Assembly: GCA_014379705.1 (NCBI GenBank) | Contig: JACMLI010000351.1 | Location: 1-13,781 of the forward strand | Direction: 5' to 3' | DNA: 13,781 nt | From: Gemmatimonadaceae bacterium | GTDB taxonomy: Bacteria; Gemmatimonadota; Gemmatimonadetes; Gemmatimonadales; Gemmatimonadaceae | Shown here: positions 7,511 to 13,639 of the stretch, one piece after another | Position numbering within the stretch: the stretch's first letter is position 1 | Layout of the letters: every line of letters begins with the position of its first letter | Notes under the pieces: model-generated | Seen by the model: the letters and a program-made list of their open reading frames with translations, nothing else | Database searches by the model: none | Told to the model about the DNA's origin: nothing | Made by a program: the position numbers and the translations under genes

Positions 7511-8047
7511 ATGTCGATCGATGTGCGTTTCATCGAGCGTGCGCGCTACTACCTCGGGGTCGAGTATCCGGCCAAGATCCGCGCCGCCCTCAAGGCGATG
7601 CCCGACGAAGCCGTCTGGTGGCGGCCACATGACGAGGCCAACAGCGCCGGCAACCTCGTCATGCACCTCACGGGGAACGTGCGGCAGTGGATCGTCTCGG
7701 GGGTGGGTGGAGCGCCTGACATCCGGCGCCGCGAGGTGGAGTTCGCGACTCGGGGCGGGGTCACGGCCGACGCGTTGATCGACTTGCTCGAGCGCACGTT
7801 GACTGAAGTCGACACCACGCTCGCGCGCGTCACCCCGGCACAGCTGCTGGAGCCGCGTTCGATCCAGGGGCGCGAGACGACGGTGTTCGCCGCGATCTTC
7901 CACGTGGTGGAGCACTTCTCGACGCACACGGGGCAGATCGTGTGGATCGCGAAGATGTGCGGGGCACCGGGGGCGATCCGGTTCTACGATGATGCGAACA
8001 ACGCCACGCCGCTCTTTCTGGAGGACGGGCGGGGGGACGTTGACTGA
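7511..8047 (+). CDS. DinB-family putative metal-dependent protein
   Basis: This 178-residue protein is of the DinB/YfiT four-helix-bundle type. The family's metal-binding histidine triad is present: H52 in NLVMHLTGN, and H135 and H139 in the HVVEHFSTHTGQ helix (an HxxxH pair). DinB-fold proteins are cytoplasmic; characterised members include thiol-dependent S-transferases such as bacillithiol or mycothiol enzymes, but most, like this one, have no assigned substrate. The gene begins 3 bp after the asnS stop, so the two are probably co-transcribed. The short Asp/Gly-rich tail (LEDGRGDVD) is poorly conserved in character. The stop lies only 2 bp before the first repeat of the GxxExxY cassette, so the end of the reading frame may have been shaped by that insertion. 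Confidence 0.88.
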   Translation: MSIDVRFIERARYYLGVEYPAKIRAALKAMPDEAVWWRPHDEANSAGNLVMHLTGNVRQWIVSGVGGAPDIRRREVEFATRGGVTADALIDLLERTLTEVDTTLARVTPAQLLEPRSIQGRETTVFAAIFHVVEHFSTHTGQIVWIAKMCGAPGAIRFYDDANNATPLFLEDGRGDVD

Positions 8048-8048
8048 T

Positions 8049-8088
8049 CCTGCGTCCGTGGGTGCCTCTGCGACTCTGCGTGAAAAGC
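8049..8088 (+). repeat. CTCTGCGT-type border repeat, copy 1 (direct)
   Basis: This copy reads CCTGCGTCC, then TCTGCGACTCTGCGTGAAAAGC. It matches copy 3 (8513-8543) along its length, apart from an insert of about 9 bp (GTGGGTGCC) and a few substitutions. Its right end overlaps the AAGC centre of a hairpin with copy 2. Confidence 0.75.
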
Positions 8089-8117
8089 TTCAACGCAGAG
8101 ACGCTGAGGGCGCAGAA
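8085..8117 (-). repeat. CTCTGCGT-type border repeat, copy 2 (inverted)
   Basis: Read on the minus strand this is CTTCTGCGCCCTCAGCGTCTC and then TGCGTTGAAGC, nearly the same as copy 3. Positions 8065-8084 and 8089-8109 form a near-perfect stem of about 20 bp around the loop AAGC (8085-8088). The repeat ends 6 bp before the stop codon of the GxxExxY gene. Confidence 0.8.
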
Positions 8118-8123
8118 GACCTA

Positions 8124-8507
8124 TCAGTTGTTCACGATTCGCTTGATTCCGTCGCGGAGGCGGGCTTCGTGAAAGTTGATCAAGAGACCTACGTGTTTTC
8201 CACCCAGGCGAAGATAGGTCAGCAACTGGGAGTGATGTACTGGGACGATGGCCTGAACGGCCTTGACCTCGACGAAGATCTCGTTGGCAACCACAAGGTC
8301 GATGCGATAGGCCTGATCCAGAACAAGTTCACCATACATGATTGGCAGGGATACTTGCGTGCGGACCTCGAGTCCACGGCGCCTGATTTCATACGCCAGG
8401 CATGTCAGGTACGCGCTCTCGAGCAGACCTGGCCCTAGGGTCGAGTGAACCTGGATTGCCGCAGCAATGATGATCCCCGTGCGACGTTGGCTCTCCAACC
8501 TGTCCAT
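8124..8507 (-). CDS. GxxExxY family protein (PD-(D/E)XK nuclease-like fold)
   Basis: This 127-residue protein has the signature GLLESAY (G27, E30, Y33) that names the family. It also has the typical N-terminal AAAIQVHSTLGPG and the C-terminal LLTYLRLGGKHVGLLINF and DGIKRIV blocks. D70 (YRIDLVV), E80 and K82 (FVEVKAV) form a D...ExK pattern consistent with a PD-(D/E)XK nuclease fold, so the active-site residues look intact. The biological role of GxxExxY proteins has not been established. The ATG at 8507 has AGGA ending four bases upstream, and that AGGA lies within the right border repeat region. The gene is complete, almost fills the space between the repeats, and runs opposite to the dinB-like gene. 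Family recognition is confident; nuclease activity is inference. Confidence 0.92.
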   Translation of the reverse strand: MDRLESQRRTGIIIAAAIQVHSTLGPGLLESAYLTCLAYEIRRRGLEVRTQVSLPIMYGELVLDQAYRIDLVVANEIFVEVKAVQAIVPVHHSQLLTYLRLGGKHVGLLINFHEARLRDGIKRIVNN

Positions 8508-8512
8508 TGTTT

Positions 8513-8543
8513 CCTGCGTCCTCTGCGTCTCTGCGTTTAAAGC
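8513..8543 (+). repeat. CTCTGCGT-type border repeat, copy 3 (right border)
   Basis: This copy reads CCTGCGTCC, TCTGCGTC, TCTGCGTT and then TAAAGC, a near-tandem of CTCTGCGT units with a period of 8-9 bp. It is the inverted partner of copy 2 across the GxxExxY gene. On the minus strand its outer part, read as GACGCAGGAAACA, supplies the Shine-Dalgarno sequence of that gene. Confidence 0.8.
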
Positions 8544-8589
8544 AGTTGGACAACCCTAGAGGAACGCGTCATCCCGCTGTCACATCGCG

Positions 8590-9384
8590 TTAGGCCGGAC
8601 CCGGCTCCCCCGCCTTCACCTCATCCCACAAACCATCGAGAACGGCCAGTCCCGCCGTGCGCACGTCGATCCCCCGCGACTCGGCGAGCCGCTCGATCCC
8701 CGTGAACCGCCGCGCAAACTTCGCATTGGCGCGATCGAGGGCGATGCTCGCGTGCACCCCCGCCTTCCGACAAAGGTTCACGACCGCAAAGAGCAGGTCC
8801 CCAAGTTCGGCCTCCAGAGAATCGAACCGGGCGTCGTAGGCCGGGGGCGCATGGCCGTCGCGGGCGACCCGCGCGCCGCCGAGGTGTTCGCGAACCTCCT
8901 CCAGTTCCTCGCCGACCTTCTGCGCCGGACCCTCCACGTCATCCCAGTCAAAGCCGACCCCAGCCGCTCGGTCCTGCAGCCGGTGGGCGCGGTGCAGGGA
9001 CGGCAGCCCTGAGGCCAGGCCTTCTTCGATGGAAGTCCGCTTGTTCGCCTTGAGCTTCTCCCAGCCCACCCGGACGCCATCGCCATACAGGTGCGGGTGG
9101 CGGCGGTGCATCTTTTCGATCAAGCCGGCTGCCACGTCCCCGATGTCGAAGGCGCCCCGCTCCTGGGCGACCACGGAGTGGAAGAGCACCTGAAGCAGGA
9201 CGTCCCCCAAGTCCTCGCGCATGTGGGGGTCGCTCGCGTCGCGGAGGGCGTCGTCGAGCTCGTGGGCTTCCTCGACGAGGTACGGTCGCAAGCTCGCGTG
9301 AGTCTGGGCGGCGTCCCACTCACAACGGGCTCGGAGATCCCTCATCAGAGCGAGCGTATCTTCAAGCGTGGCCTTAGGTTGCAT
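8590..9384 (-). CDS. mazG: Nucleoside triphosphate pyrophosphohydrolase MazG
   Basis: MazG hydrolyses (d)NTPs to NMPs and pyrophosphate, cleaning the nucleotide pool and affecting ppGpp levels in some bacteria. The 264-residue product has the two-domain layout of full-length MazG. Domain 1 carries EEAHE (E38, E39, E42) and EDLGD (58-61) for Mg2+, then KMHRRHPHLYGD. Domain 2 carries GEELEEV (E159, E160, E163) and EAELGDLLFAVVNL (E193, D196). The start is set at ATG 9384, which has GGAGGGG four bases upstream. An in-frame ATG at 9405 would add seven residues, but it has no ribosome binding site and lies inside a probable -10 box. The octamer CGTTAGGC (8588-8595) covers the stop codon. The gene is divergent from alr and convergent with the dinB-like gene. 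Confidence 0.95.
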   Translation of the reverse strand: MQPKATLEDTLALMRDLRARCEWDAAQTHASLRPYLVEEAHELDDALRDASDPHMREDLGDVLLQVLFHSVVAQERGAFDIGDVAAGLIEKMHRRHPHLYGDGVRVGWEKLKANKRTSIEEGLASGLPSLHRAHRLQDRAAGVGFDWDDVEGPAQKVGEELEEVREHLGGARVARDGHAPPAYDARFDSLEAELGDLLFAVVNLCRKAGVHASIALDRANAKFARRFTGIERLAESRGIDVRTAGLAVLDGLWDEVKAGEPGPA

Positions 9385-9403
9385 TCGTCCCCTCCAGCCG
9401 GGC

Positions 9404-9433
9404 ATATTACCGCGCCTTTCCTCCGACGGTCAA
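9404..9433 (-). promoter_or_regulatory. Probable sigma70-type promoter of mazG
   Basis: On the minus strand TTGACC (9433-9428) is separated by 18 bp from TAATAT (9409-9404). Transcription would begin near 9397, just upstream of the GGAGGGG ribosome binding site and ATG 9384. The -35 hexamer overlaps the first base of the divergent alr start codon. The AT-rich CATATTA block could also serve a rightward alr promoter, but no good -35 is visible for that direction. Confidence 0.45.
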
Positions 9434-10530
9434 TGGATTCGCGCATGCAGCGGGCCTGGGTCGAGGTCGATCTCGACGCCGTGGTCCACAACGCCACCTC
9501 GATCCAGCGACGGTCGGGAAAGCCCCTGCTCCCGATGGTGAAAGCCGACGCCTATGGGATGGGAGCGATCGAGGTGTGCCGAGCCCTCGAACCACTGGAC
9601 CCGTGGGCGTTCGGCATCGCCGCGCTCGCCGAGGCCGCCGAGCTGCGCGCGGCCGGGATCGCACGCCGGATTCTCGTGTTCACCCCGCTGCTTCCATCGG
9701 ATTTCCCGGAGGCGAGGCGGCTGAGCGTCACGCCGACCCTCGGCACTGCCGACGCGATTCGTTCCTGGATCGATAGTGGGGGCGGCGCGTGGCACCTGGG
9801 CGTAGACACGGGGATGCACCGGGCCGGCGTGGAATGGTGGCGCGTCGGTGAATTGGCCGCCCTCGCCGCCGAATCGCCTCCCGAGGGTGCGTTCACGCAT
9901 TTCCACTCCGCGGACACGAACGACGCGTCCCTGGAAGAGCAGCAAATGCGCTTCCGCCTCTCCCTCGAGCAACTCGGAGCGCGCCCGCGGATCCTCCATG
10001 CGGAGAACAGTCCAGCCGTCGAGCGCCAGACTCCTTCGCCATGGGACGTGGTCCGGCCTGGGGTGTTCCTCTACGGCGTGGGCGGGGGGCGCGGGTCCCG
10101 GCTCGACCCCGCTCCCGTGGCGCACCTGCGAGCGCGCGTTGTGGAGATCCACGAGGTGAATGGGGGCGAGTCGGTCTCATACGGCGCGACGTGGCGCGCG
10201 CCCGGGAAGCGCCGGGTGGCGACCCTGGCCATTGGCTACGCCGACGGGTATCGGCGCCTGTTTTCATCCCTGGGGCAGGTGATCCTGCGCGGGCGTCGCG
10301 CCCCGGTGGTGGGGCGCGTGACGATGGACATGACCATGATCGACGTCACCGGCATTTCGTGCGAGGTGGGTGACGTGGCAACCCTTCTTGGTCGCGCGGG
10401 TGACGATCATCTGGACATCAACCAGATGTGCGACGCTGTGGACCTCCTGCCCTACGAGTTGCTTGTCGGCCTCAAGCTGCGTGCCCCGCGCGTTTACGTG
10501 CGGGGGGGCTCCATCGCGGCCGCCGAGTGA
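9433..10530 (+). CDS. alr: Alanine racemase
   Basis: Alr is the PLP enzyme that interconverts L- and D-alanine, supplying D-Ala for peptidoglycan. From ATG 9433 the product is 365 residues, the usual length. The PLP lysine is K37 in MVKADAYGMG, and the opposite-face catalytic tyrosine is Y250 in SVSYGATW. Other family blocks are GVDTGMHRAGV, HFHSADT, VRPGVFLYGV, AIGYADGYRR and GRVTMDMTMIDVT. The N-terminal TIM barrel (to about 230) and C-terminal beta domain are both complete. A second ATG at 9445 would shorten it by four residues; neither start has a strong ribosome binding site. Its stop codon overlaps the GTG start of deoB (GTGA, 10527-10530), making it the first gene of a tightly coupled operon. 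Sequence read on the same strand upstream is only the complement of mazG. Confidence 0.95.
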   Translation: MDSRMQRAWVEVDLDAVVHNATSIQRRSGKPLLPMVKADAYGMGAIEVCRALEPLDPWAFGIAALAEAAELRAAGIARRILVFTPLLPSDFPEARRLSVTPTLGTADAIRSWIDSGGGAWHLGVDTGMHRAGVEWWRVGELAALAAESPPEGAFTHFHSADTNDASLEEQQMRFRLSLEQLGARPRILHAENSPAVERQTPSPWDVVRPGVFLYGVGGGRGSRLDPAPVAHLRARVVEIHEVNGGESVSYGATWRAPGKRRVATLAIGYADGYRRLFSSLGQVILRGRRAPVVGRVTMDMTMIDVTGISCEVGDVATLLGRAGDDHLDINQMCDAVDLLPYELLVGLKLRAPRVYVRGGSIAAAE

Positions 10531-11693
10531 CGCGTCGCGCCGCGCTCGTGGTGCTCGATGGCGTCGGCATTGGCGCGGCGCATGATGCCGCCACCTATGG
10601 GGACGCAGGGAGCAATACGCTGGGGAACGTGGCGGCGGCGACCCCCGGGTTTTCACTGCCGGCGCTCGAACGCCTCGGGCTTGGCACGATCGCCCCGGTG
10701 GCGGGGCTGGATCCCGATGTGGCAGGCACCGCGGCGCGATGTGCGCTGCAGCCGGCGTCGGCGGGAAAGGACTCCGTGACGGGGCACTGGGAGCTCTGCG
10801 GGGTGCACCTCGCGCGTCCGTTTCCCACGTATCCGAGTGGCTTTCCGCCGCACATCATCGCCGAGTTCGAGCGCCTAACGGGACGGCGCGTGATCGGCAA
10901 CGTGGCGGCGAGCGGAACGGAGATCCTCGACGCGTACGGGGACGAGCACGTCGCCACCGGGGCGTGGATCGTGTACACATCCGCCGACTCCGTTTTTCAG
11001 GTCGCGGCCCACGAAGGGGTCGTACCGCTGGAGGAGTTGTACGAGGCGTGCGCGGCGGCCCGGCGGATGTTGGTGCCCCCCAACGACGCGTCTCGCGTGA
11101 TCGCCCGGCCATTCGTGGGGCAGCAGCGGGCCTGGGTGCGTACGGCGAATCGCCGGGACTTCTCGATCGAGCCGACGGGCCAAACGCTCCTCGACGCCCT
11201 CGCGGCGGCCGGAATTCCGCGGACCGGGGTGGGCAAGGTGGACGATCTCTTCGCGGGTCGCGGGATCACGGCGACCCACACGGCCGGAAATGCTGAGGGC
11301 ATCGAGCGGGTCCAGTCATGGATTGCCGCCCGGGAAAGTGGGTTCCTGTTCGCCAACCTAGTAGATTTCGACCAGCAGTACGGGCACAGGAACGACGTGC
11401 CGGGGTTTTACCGGGCGCTTCGCGAGTTCGACGAGGCGTTGCCCGGGTTGTTGGCATTTCTCCACGAGGACGACCTGCTCATCCTGACCGCCGATCACGG
11501 CAACGACCCCACCACCCCGTCGACGGATCATGCGCGCGAGCGAGTGCCGATGTTGATGGTGGGACCGCGCGTCCGCCCGATTCGTCTCGTCGAGCGGAGT
11601 ACGTTCTCCGACGTGGGGGCGACCATCGCGGACTGGTTCGGTCTGGCCTTCCGCGGCTGCGGGACGTCGTTCCTGGGCGACGTGACCGCATGA
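10527..11693 (+). CDS. deoB: Phosphopentomutase
   Basis: DeoB interconverts (deoxy)ribose 1-phosphate and 5-phosphate, linking nucleoside phosphorolysis to pentose and deoxyribose metabolism. The GTG start at 10527 overlaps the alr stop and gives 388 residues, the normal length. It belongs to the alkaline phosphatase superfamily: VVLDGVGIGAAHD (D11, Mn2+ ligand), GKDSVTGHWEL with catalytic T85, TSADSVFQVAAHE, FSIEPTG, GVGKVDDLFAGRGIT, DFDQQYGHRNDV, and TADHGNDPTTPSTDHARERVPML with the second metal-site residues. All are intact. In longer pathways DeoC would split deoxyribose 5-phosphate into acetaldehyde and glyceraldehyde 3-phosphate, but no deoC lies in the window. The octamer at 10873-10880 forces a rare CTA leucine codon. 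The stop overlaps the cdd start (ATGA). Confidence 0.96.
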   Translation: MTRRAALVVLDGVGIGAAHDAATYGDAGSNTLGNVAAATPGFSLPALERLGLGTIAPVAGLDPDVAGTAARCALQPASAGKDSVTGHWELCGVHLARPFPTYPSGFPPHIIAEFERLTGRRVIGNVAASGTEILDAYGDEHVATGAWIVYTSADSVFQVAAHEGVVPLEELYEACAAARRMLVPPNDASRVIARPFVGQQRAWVRTANRRDFSIEPTGQTLLDALAAAGIPRTGVGKVDDLFAGRGITATHTAGNAEGIERVQSWIAARESGFLFANLVDFDQQYGHRNDVPGFYRALREFDEALPGLLAFLHEDDLLILTADHGNDPTTPSTDHARERVPMLMVGPRVRPIRLVERSTFSDVGATIADWFGLAFRGCGTSFLGDVTA

Positions 11694-12109
11694 GCGCGAC
11701 CCTTCACGGTGCGGGGCACGAGGCGCAGGTGCAGTCCGCGGTGGACGTGATGCAGCGTGCGTATGCGCCGTATTCGCAGTTTCGCGTCGGTGCGACACTC
11801 GTCGCGGCCGACGGCTCCGAGTTCCATGGGTGCAACGTGGAGAACGCATCGTATCCGGCGGGAATCTGCGCGGAGCGCTCGGCGCTCAGCGCGGCCGTCG
11901 CGGCCGGCCAGCGGCGCTTTTCGCTGCATGTCGTCGCCACCGAGGCCACCGAGCCCACGCCTCCCTGCGGGATCTGCCGTCAGGCGCTGGTCGAGTTCGA
12001 GCCGCAGTTGCAGATCGTCAGCGCCTCGCTCGATGGGCGACGCGTCTCGTACCGCCTCAGCGAGTTGCTCCCGGTGCCTTTCACCCCCGCTTCGCTCGCG
12101 CACCGATGA
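11690..12109 (+). CDS. cdd: Cytidine deaminase
   Basis: Cdd deaminates cytidine and deoxycytidine to uridine and deoxyuridine in pyrimidine salvage. The ATG at 11690 overlaps the deoB stop and yields 139 residues, typical of the homotetrameric type. The zinc site is present as GICAERSA (C60, proton-shuttle E62) and PPCGICRQAL (C93, C96), and the substrate loop is CNVENASYP. The N-terminal YAPYSQFRVGATL block is also standard. Its stop overlaps the start of the EutN/CcmL-like gene (ATGA, 12106-12109). Pairing with deoB suggests a nucleoside salvage or catabolism module: Cdd, then a phosphorylase (not in the window), then DeoB. Confidence 0.96.
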   Translation: MSATLHGAGHEAQVQSAVDVMQRAYAPYSQFRVGATLVAADGSEFHGCNVENASYPAGICAERSALSAAVAAGQRRFSLHVVATEATEPTPPCGICRQALVEFEPQLQIVSASLDGRRVSYRLSELLPVPFTPASLAHR

Positions 12110-12393
12110 AACTGGGCAAGGTCGCGGGGACCGTCGTGTCGACCCGGAAGGATCCGTCCCTCGAATCCCTCACGCTGCTCATCGTCGAGAACATGACGAC
12201 GACGCTCGAGCGGGAGGGGGGGTACGTGGTCGCGGTCGACAGTGTGGGGGCAGGGATCGGCGAAGTTGTCTTGTATGCAAGTGGAAGTTCCGCACGACTC
12301 ACGAACGTCACCAAGGATCGGCCAGTTGATGCAGTTATCATGGCCATTGTCGATAGCTACGATGTGGATGGACGTGTCACACGCCTGGCATAG
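12106..12393 (+). CDS. EutN/CcmL-family bacterial microcompartment vertex protein
   Basis: This 95-residue protein has the EutN/CcmL (BMC-P, pentameric vertex) pattern. It starts with MKLGKVAGTVVSTRKDPSL, then SLTLLIVEN, VAVDSVGAGIGEVVL, the hallmark ASGSSAR segment, and DRPVDAVIMAIVDSY at the end. BMC-P pentamers close the twelve corners of proteinaceous shells that enclose enzymes producing reactive intermediates such as acetaldehyde. Here the ATG overlaps the cdd stop, so the gene is translationally coupled to cdd and deoB. No hexameric shell gene (BMC-H/T), aldehyde dehydrogenase or deoC is present in the window. The 3' half (from about 12260) is visibly poorer in GC, with codons such as GTT, TTG, TAT, GCA, AGT and GGA that are scarce in the first half. 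Family recognition is strong; participation in an actual microcompartment is inference. Confidence 0.9.
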   Translation: MKLGKVAGTVVSTRKDPSLESLTLLIVENMTTTLEREGGYVVAVDSVGAGIGEVVLYASGSSARLTNVTKDRPVDAVIMAIVDSYDVDGRVTRLA

Positions 12394-13639
12394 GCGTCGG
12401 ATTCCTGCCGTCGCGCTCCTCGCGGGCGCGCTCCTCCTTGCCGGGTGCACGGAGGATCTCGACGACGGCGCGGCGTGCCCGGCGTTGTGTCCGGGCCAGA
12501 ACGTCGTCGTCACCGACACGGTGCTGGAGGCGATCGCGTTCGACACCGTCGTCACTGGAACGCCGTCGATCGGGAGCGAAGGCGCATTGCTGCTCGCGGC
12601 GCGTGGCGACACGATCGACACGCGCGTCGTCATGCGCTTCGACTCGCTCACCTCGCGCATCACGCGCAACGGTGGCGACTCGGCGATCACGGCGATCGAC
12701 AGCGCGTACCTGCTCGTTCGGCTGAACCCGACGCTCACGAAGGTCACGGCACCCGTACGCATCGACTTGTACGATGTCGACACGACGGCCGCCGACACGT
12801 CGGTGGCTGCGGTCCTCGCCCGATTCCGAGCAGACCGCCTGCTGGGCGGTTCGACGCTGGACACGAACCAGGTGAAGGATTCGCTGCGCGTGTACTTCGA
12901 CAACGCGAAGCTCCTCGCGCTGATCACCGGGCGGAAACGGTTGCGCGTCGGCTTGCGCGTGACGAGCACGAAGGGGGCGGTGCTCAGCCTGGGCTCCTAC
13001 GACGTGTCGGCACCAACGGTGCTCAAGTACGATCCCGTGCCATCCGACACGGCGATCGACGAGATCAGCGTCGGGTTGCGGTCGACCACGCCGACCGATG
13101 ACTTCGAGCTCCAGACGGACCTGGTCGACTACACGATCATTGCCGCGGCCCCCGCGCTCCCCCCGCCCGACATCCTGTCCGTCGGCGGGCTGCCTGCGCG
13201 TCGTTCGTACCTGCGCTTCCTCGTCCCGCCACGCATCCTCGATTCATCGACGGTGCTGCGCGCCACGTTGCTCCTGACGCAGGTGCCTGTACCATTGCTC
13301 GCGCGCACGGACAGTACGCTGCTCCTCCCACAGCTGGTCCTGGCCGGTGAGGAAGTCACGGATTATGCGCGGGCGGCCGGCCTGCTGTCGGCATTCCCGG
13401 TGGACACGTTGCGCGTGTCGGCGGCGGACAGCGGGGTGAAGCAGATCGAGGTTGCCGCGGCGCTGCGCCAGTGGACGACGGAAAATCCGTACAAGCAGCA
13501 ACGCGCGATCGTGATCCGGGCCAACGACGAGGCGCTCACCATCGGCGAGGCGCGCTTCTACTCCACGAGGGCCGCGAGCCACCTGCGGCCGCGGCTACGC
13601 GTGAGCTACTCGCTGCGTACCACTTTCGGGATCCCATGA
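12362..13639 (+). CDS. Lipoprotein with DNRLRE-like C-terminal domain
   Basis: From ATG 12362 the product is 425 residues, with a lipoprotein signal: a basic n-region (HRRRIP), a hydrophobic core and the lipobox LLAGC at Cys29. Alternative starts at ATG 12368 and GTG 12374 give more usual signal lengths, and none has a clear ribosome binding site. The mature part is beta-rich and heavy in Asp, Thr and Ser. It contains two similar blocks of extended strands, YLLVRLNPT near 120 and RSYLRFLVPPRI near 290, each of the type YLxFxxP. The C-terminus FYSTRAASHLRPRLRVSYS resembles the closing strand of DNRLRE-type surface beta-sandwich domains; this family match is moderate. It overlaps the microcompartment gene by 32 bp (20 from GTG 12374) and is itself coupled to the next gene (ATGA, 13636-13639). 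Likely location is the outer membrane; function is unknown. Confidence 0.8.
   Translation: MWMDVSHAWHRRRIPAVALLAGALLLAGCTEDLDDGAACPALCPGQNVVVTDTVLEAIAFDTVVTGTPSIGSEGALLLAARGDTIDTRVVMRFDSLTSRITRNGGDSAITAIDSAYLLVRLNPTLTKVTAPVRIDLYDVDTTAADTSVAAVLARFRADRLLGGSTLDTNQVKDSLRVYFDNAKLLALITGRKRLRVGLRVTSTKGAVLSLGSYDVSAPTVLKYDPVPSDTAIDEISVGLRSTTPTDDFELQTDLVDYTIIAAAPALPPPDILSVGGLPARRSYLRFLVPPRILDSSTVLRATLLLTQVPVPLLARTDSTLLLPQLVLAGEEVTDYARAAGLLSAFPVDTLRVSAADSGVKQIEVAAALRQWTTENPYKQQRAIVIRANDEALTIGEARFYSTRAASHLRPRLRVSYSLRTTFGIP

Larger units (their letters stand above)
8049..8543. mobile_element. Repeat-bounded GxxExxY cassette (putative non-autonomous mobile unit)
   Basis: A segment of about 0.5 kb sits between the dinB-like and mazG genes. 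It has noticeably lower GC content than its surroundings and contains a single minus-strand GxxExxY gene filling the space between CTCTGCGT-type repeats. One repeat copy at the left (8049-8088) is in the same orientation as the right copy (8513-8543). A third copy (8085-8117) is inverted, forming a hairpin at the left edge and terminal inverted repeats around the gene. No transposase is present, so any mobility would need to be supplied in trans. The mobile interpretation is inference from the repeat geometry and composition. Confidence 0.45.

Noticed and set aside
7989..8438. Plus-strand open frame across the GxxExxY gene
   Set aside because: It is the reverse of a recognisable GxxExxY protein, and its translation has no family features.
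8049..8543. Complete insertion sequence or integron cassette
   Set aside because: There is no transposase or integrase gene, and no attC-type core sites are visible. Only a non-autonomous repeat-bounded unit can be supported.
9091..9432. N-terminal extension of alanine racemase
   Set aside because: This stretch is the complement of mazG. The alr family begins at MDSRMQRAWVEVDLDA, and 365 residues is already full length.
11318..11689. Extended cytidine deaminase start
   Set aside because: It overlaps deoB in another frame with Arg-rich shadow composition. ATG 11690 gives a standard 139-residue Cdd.
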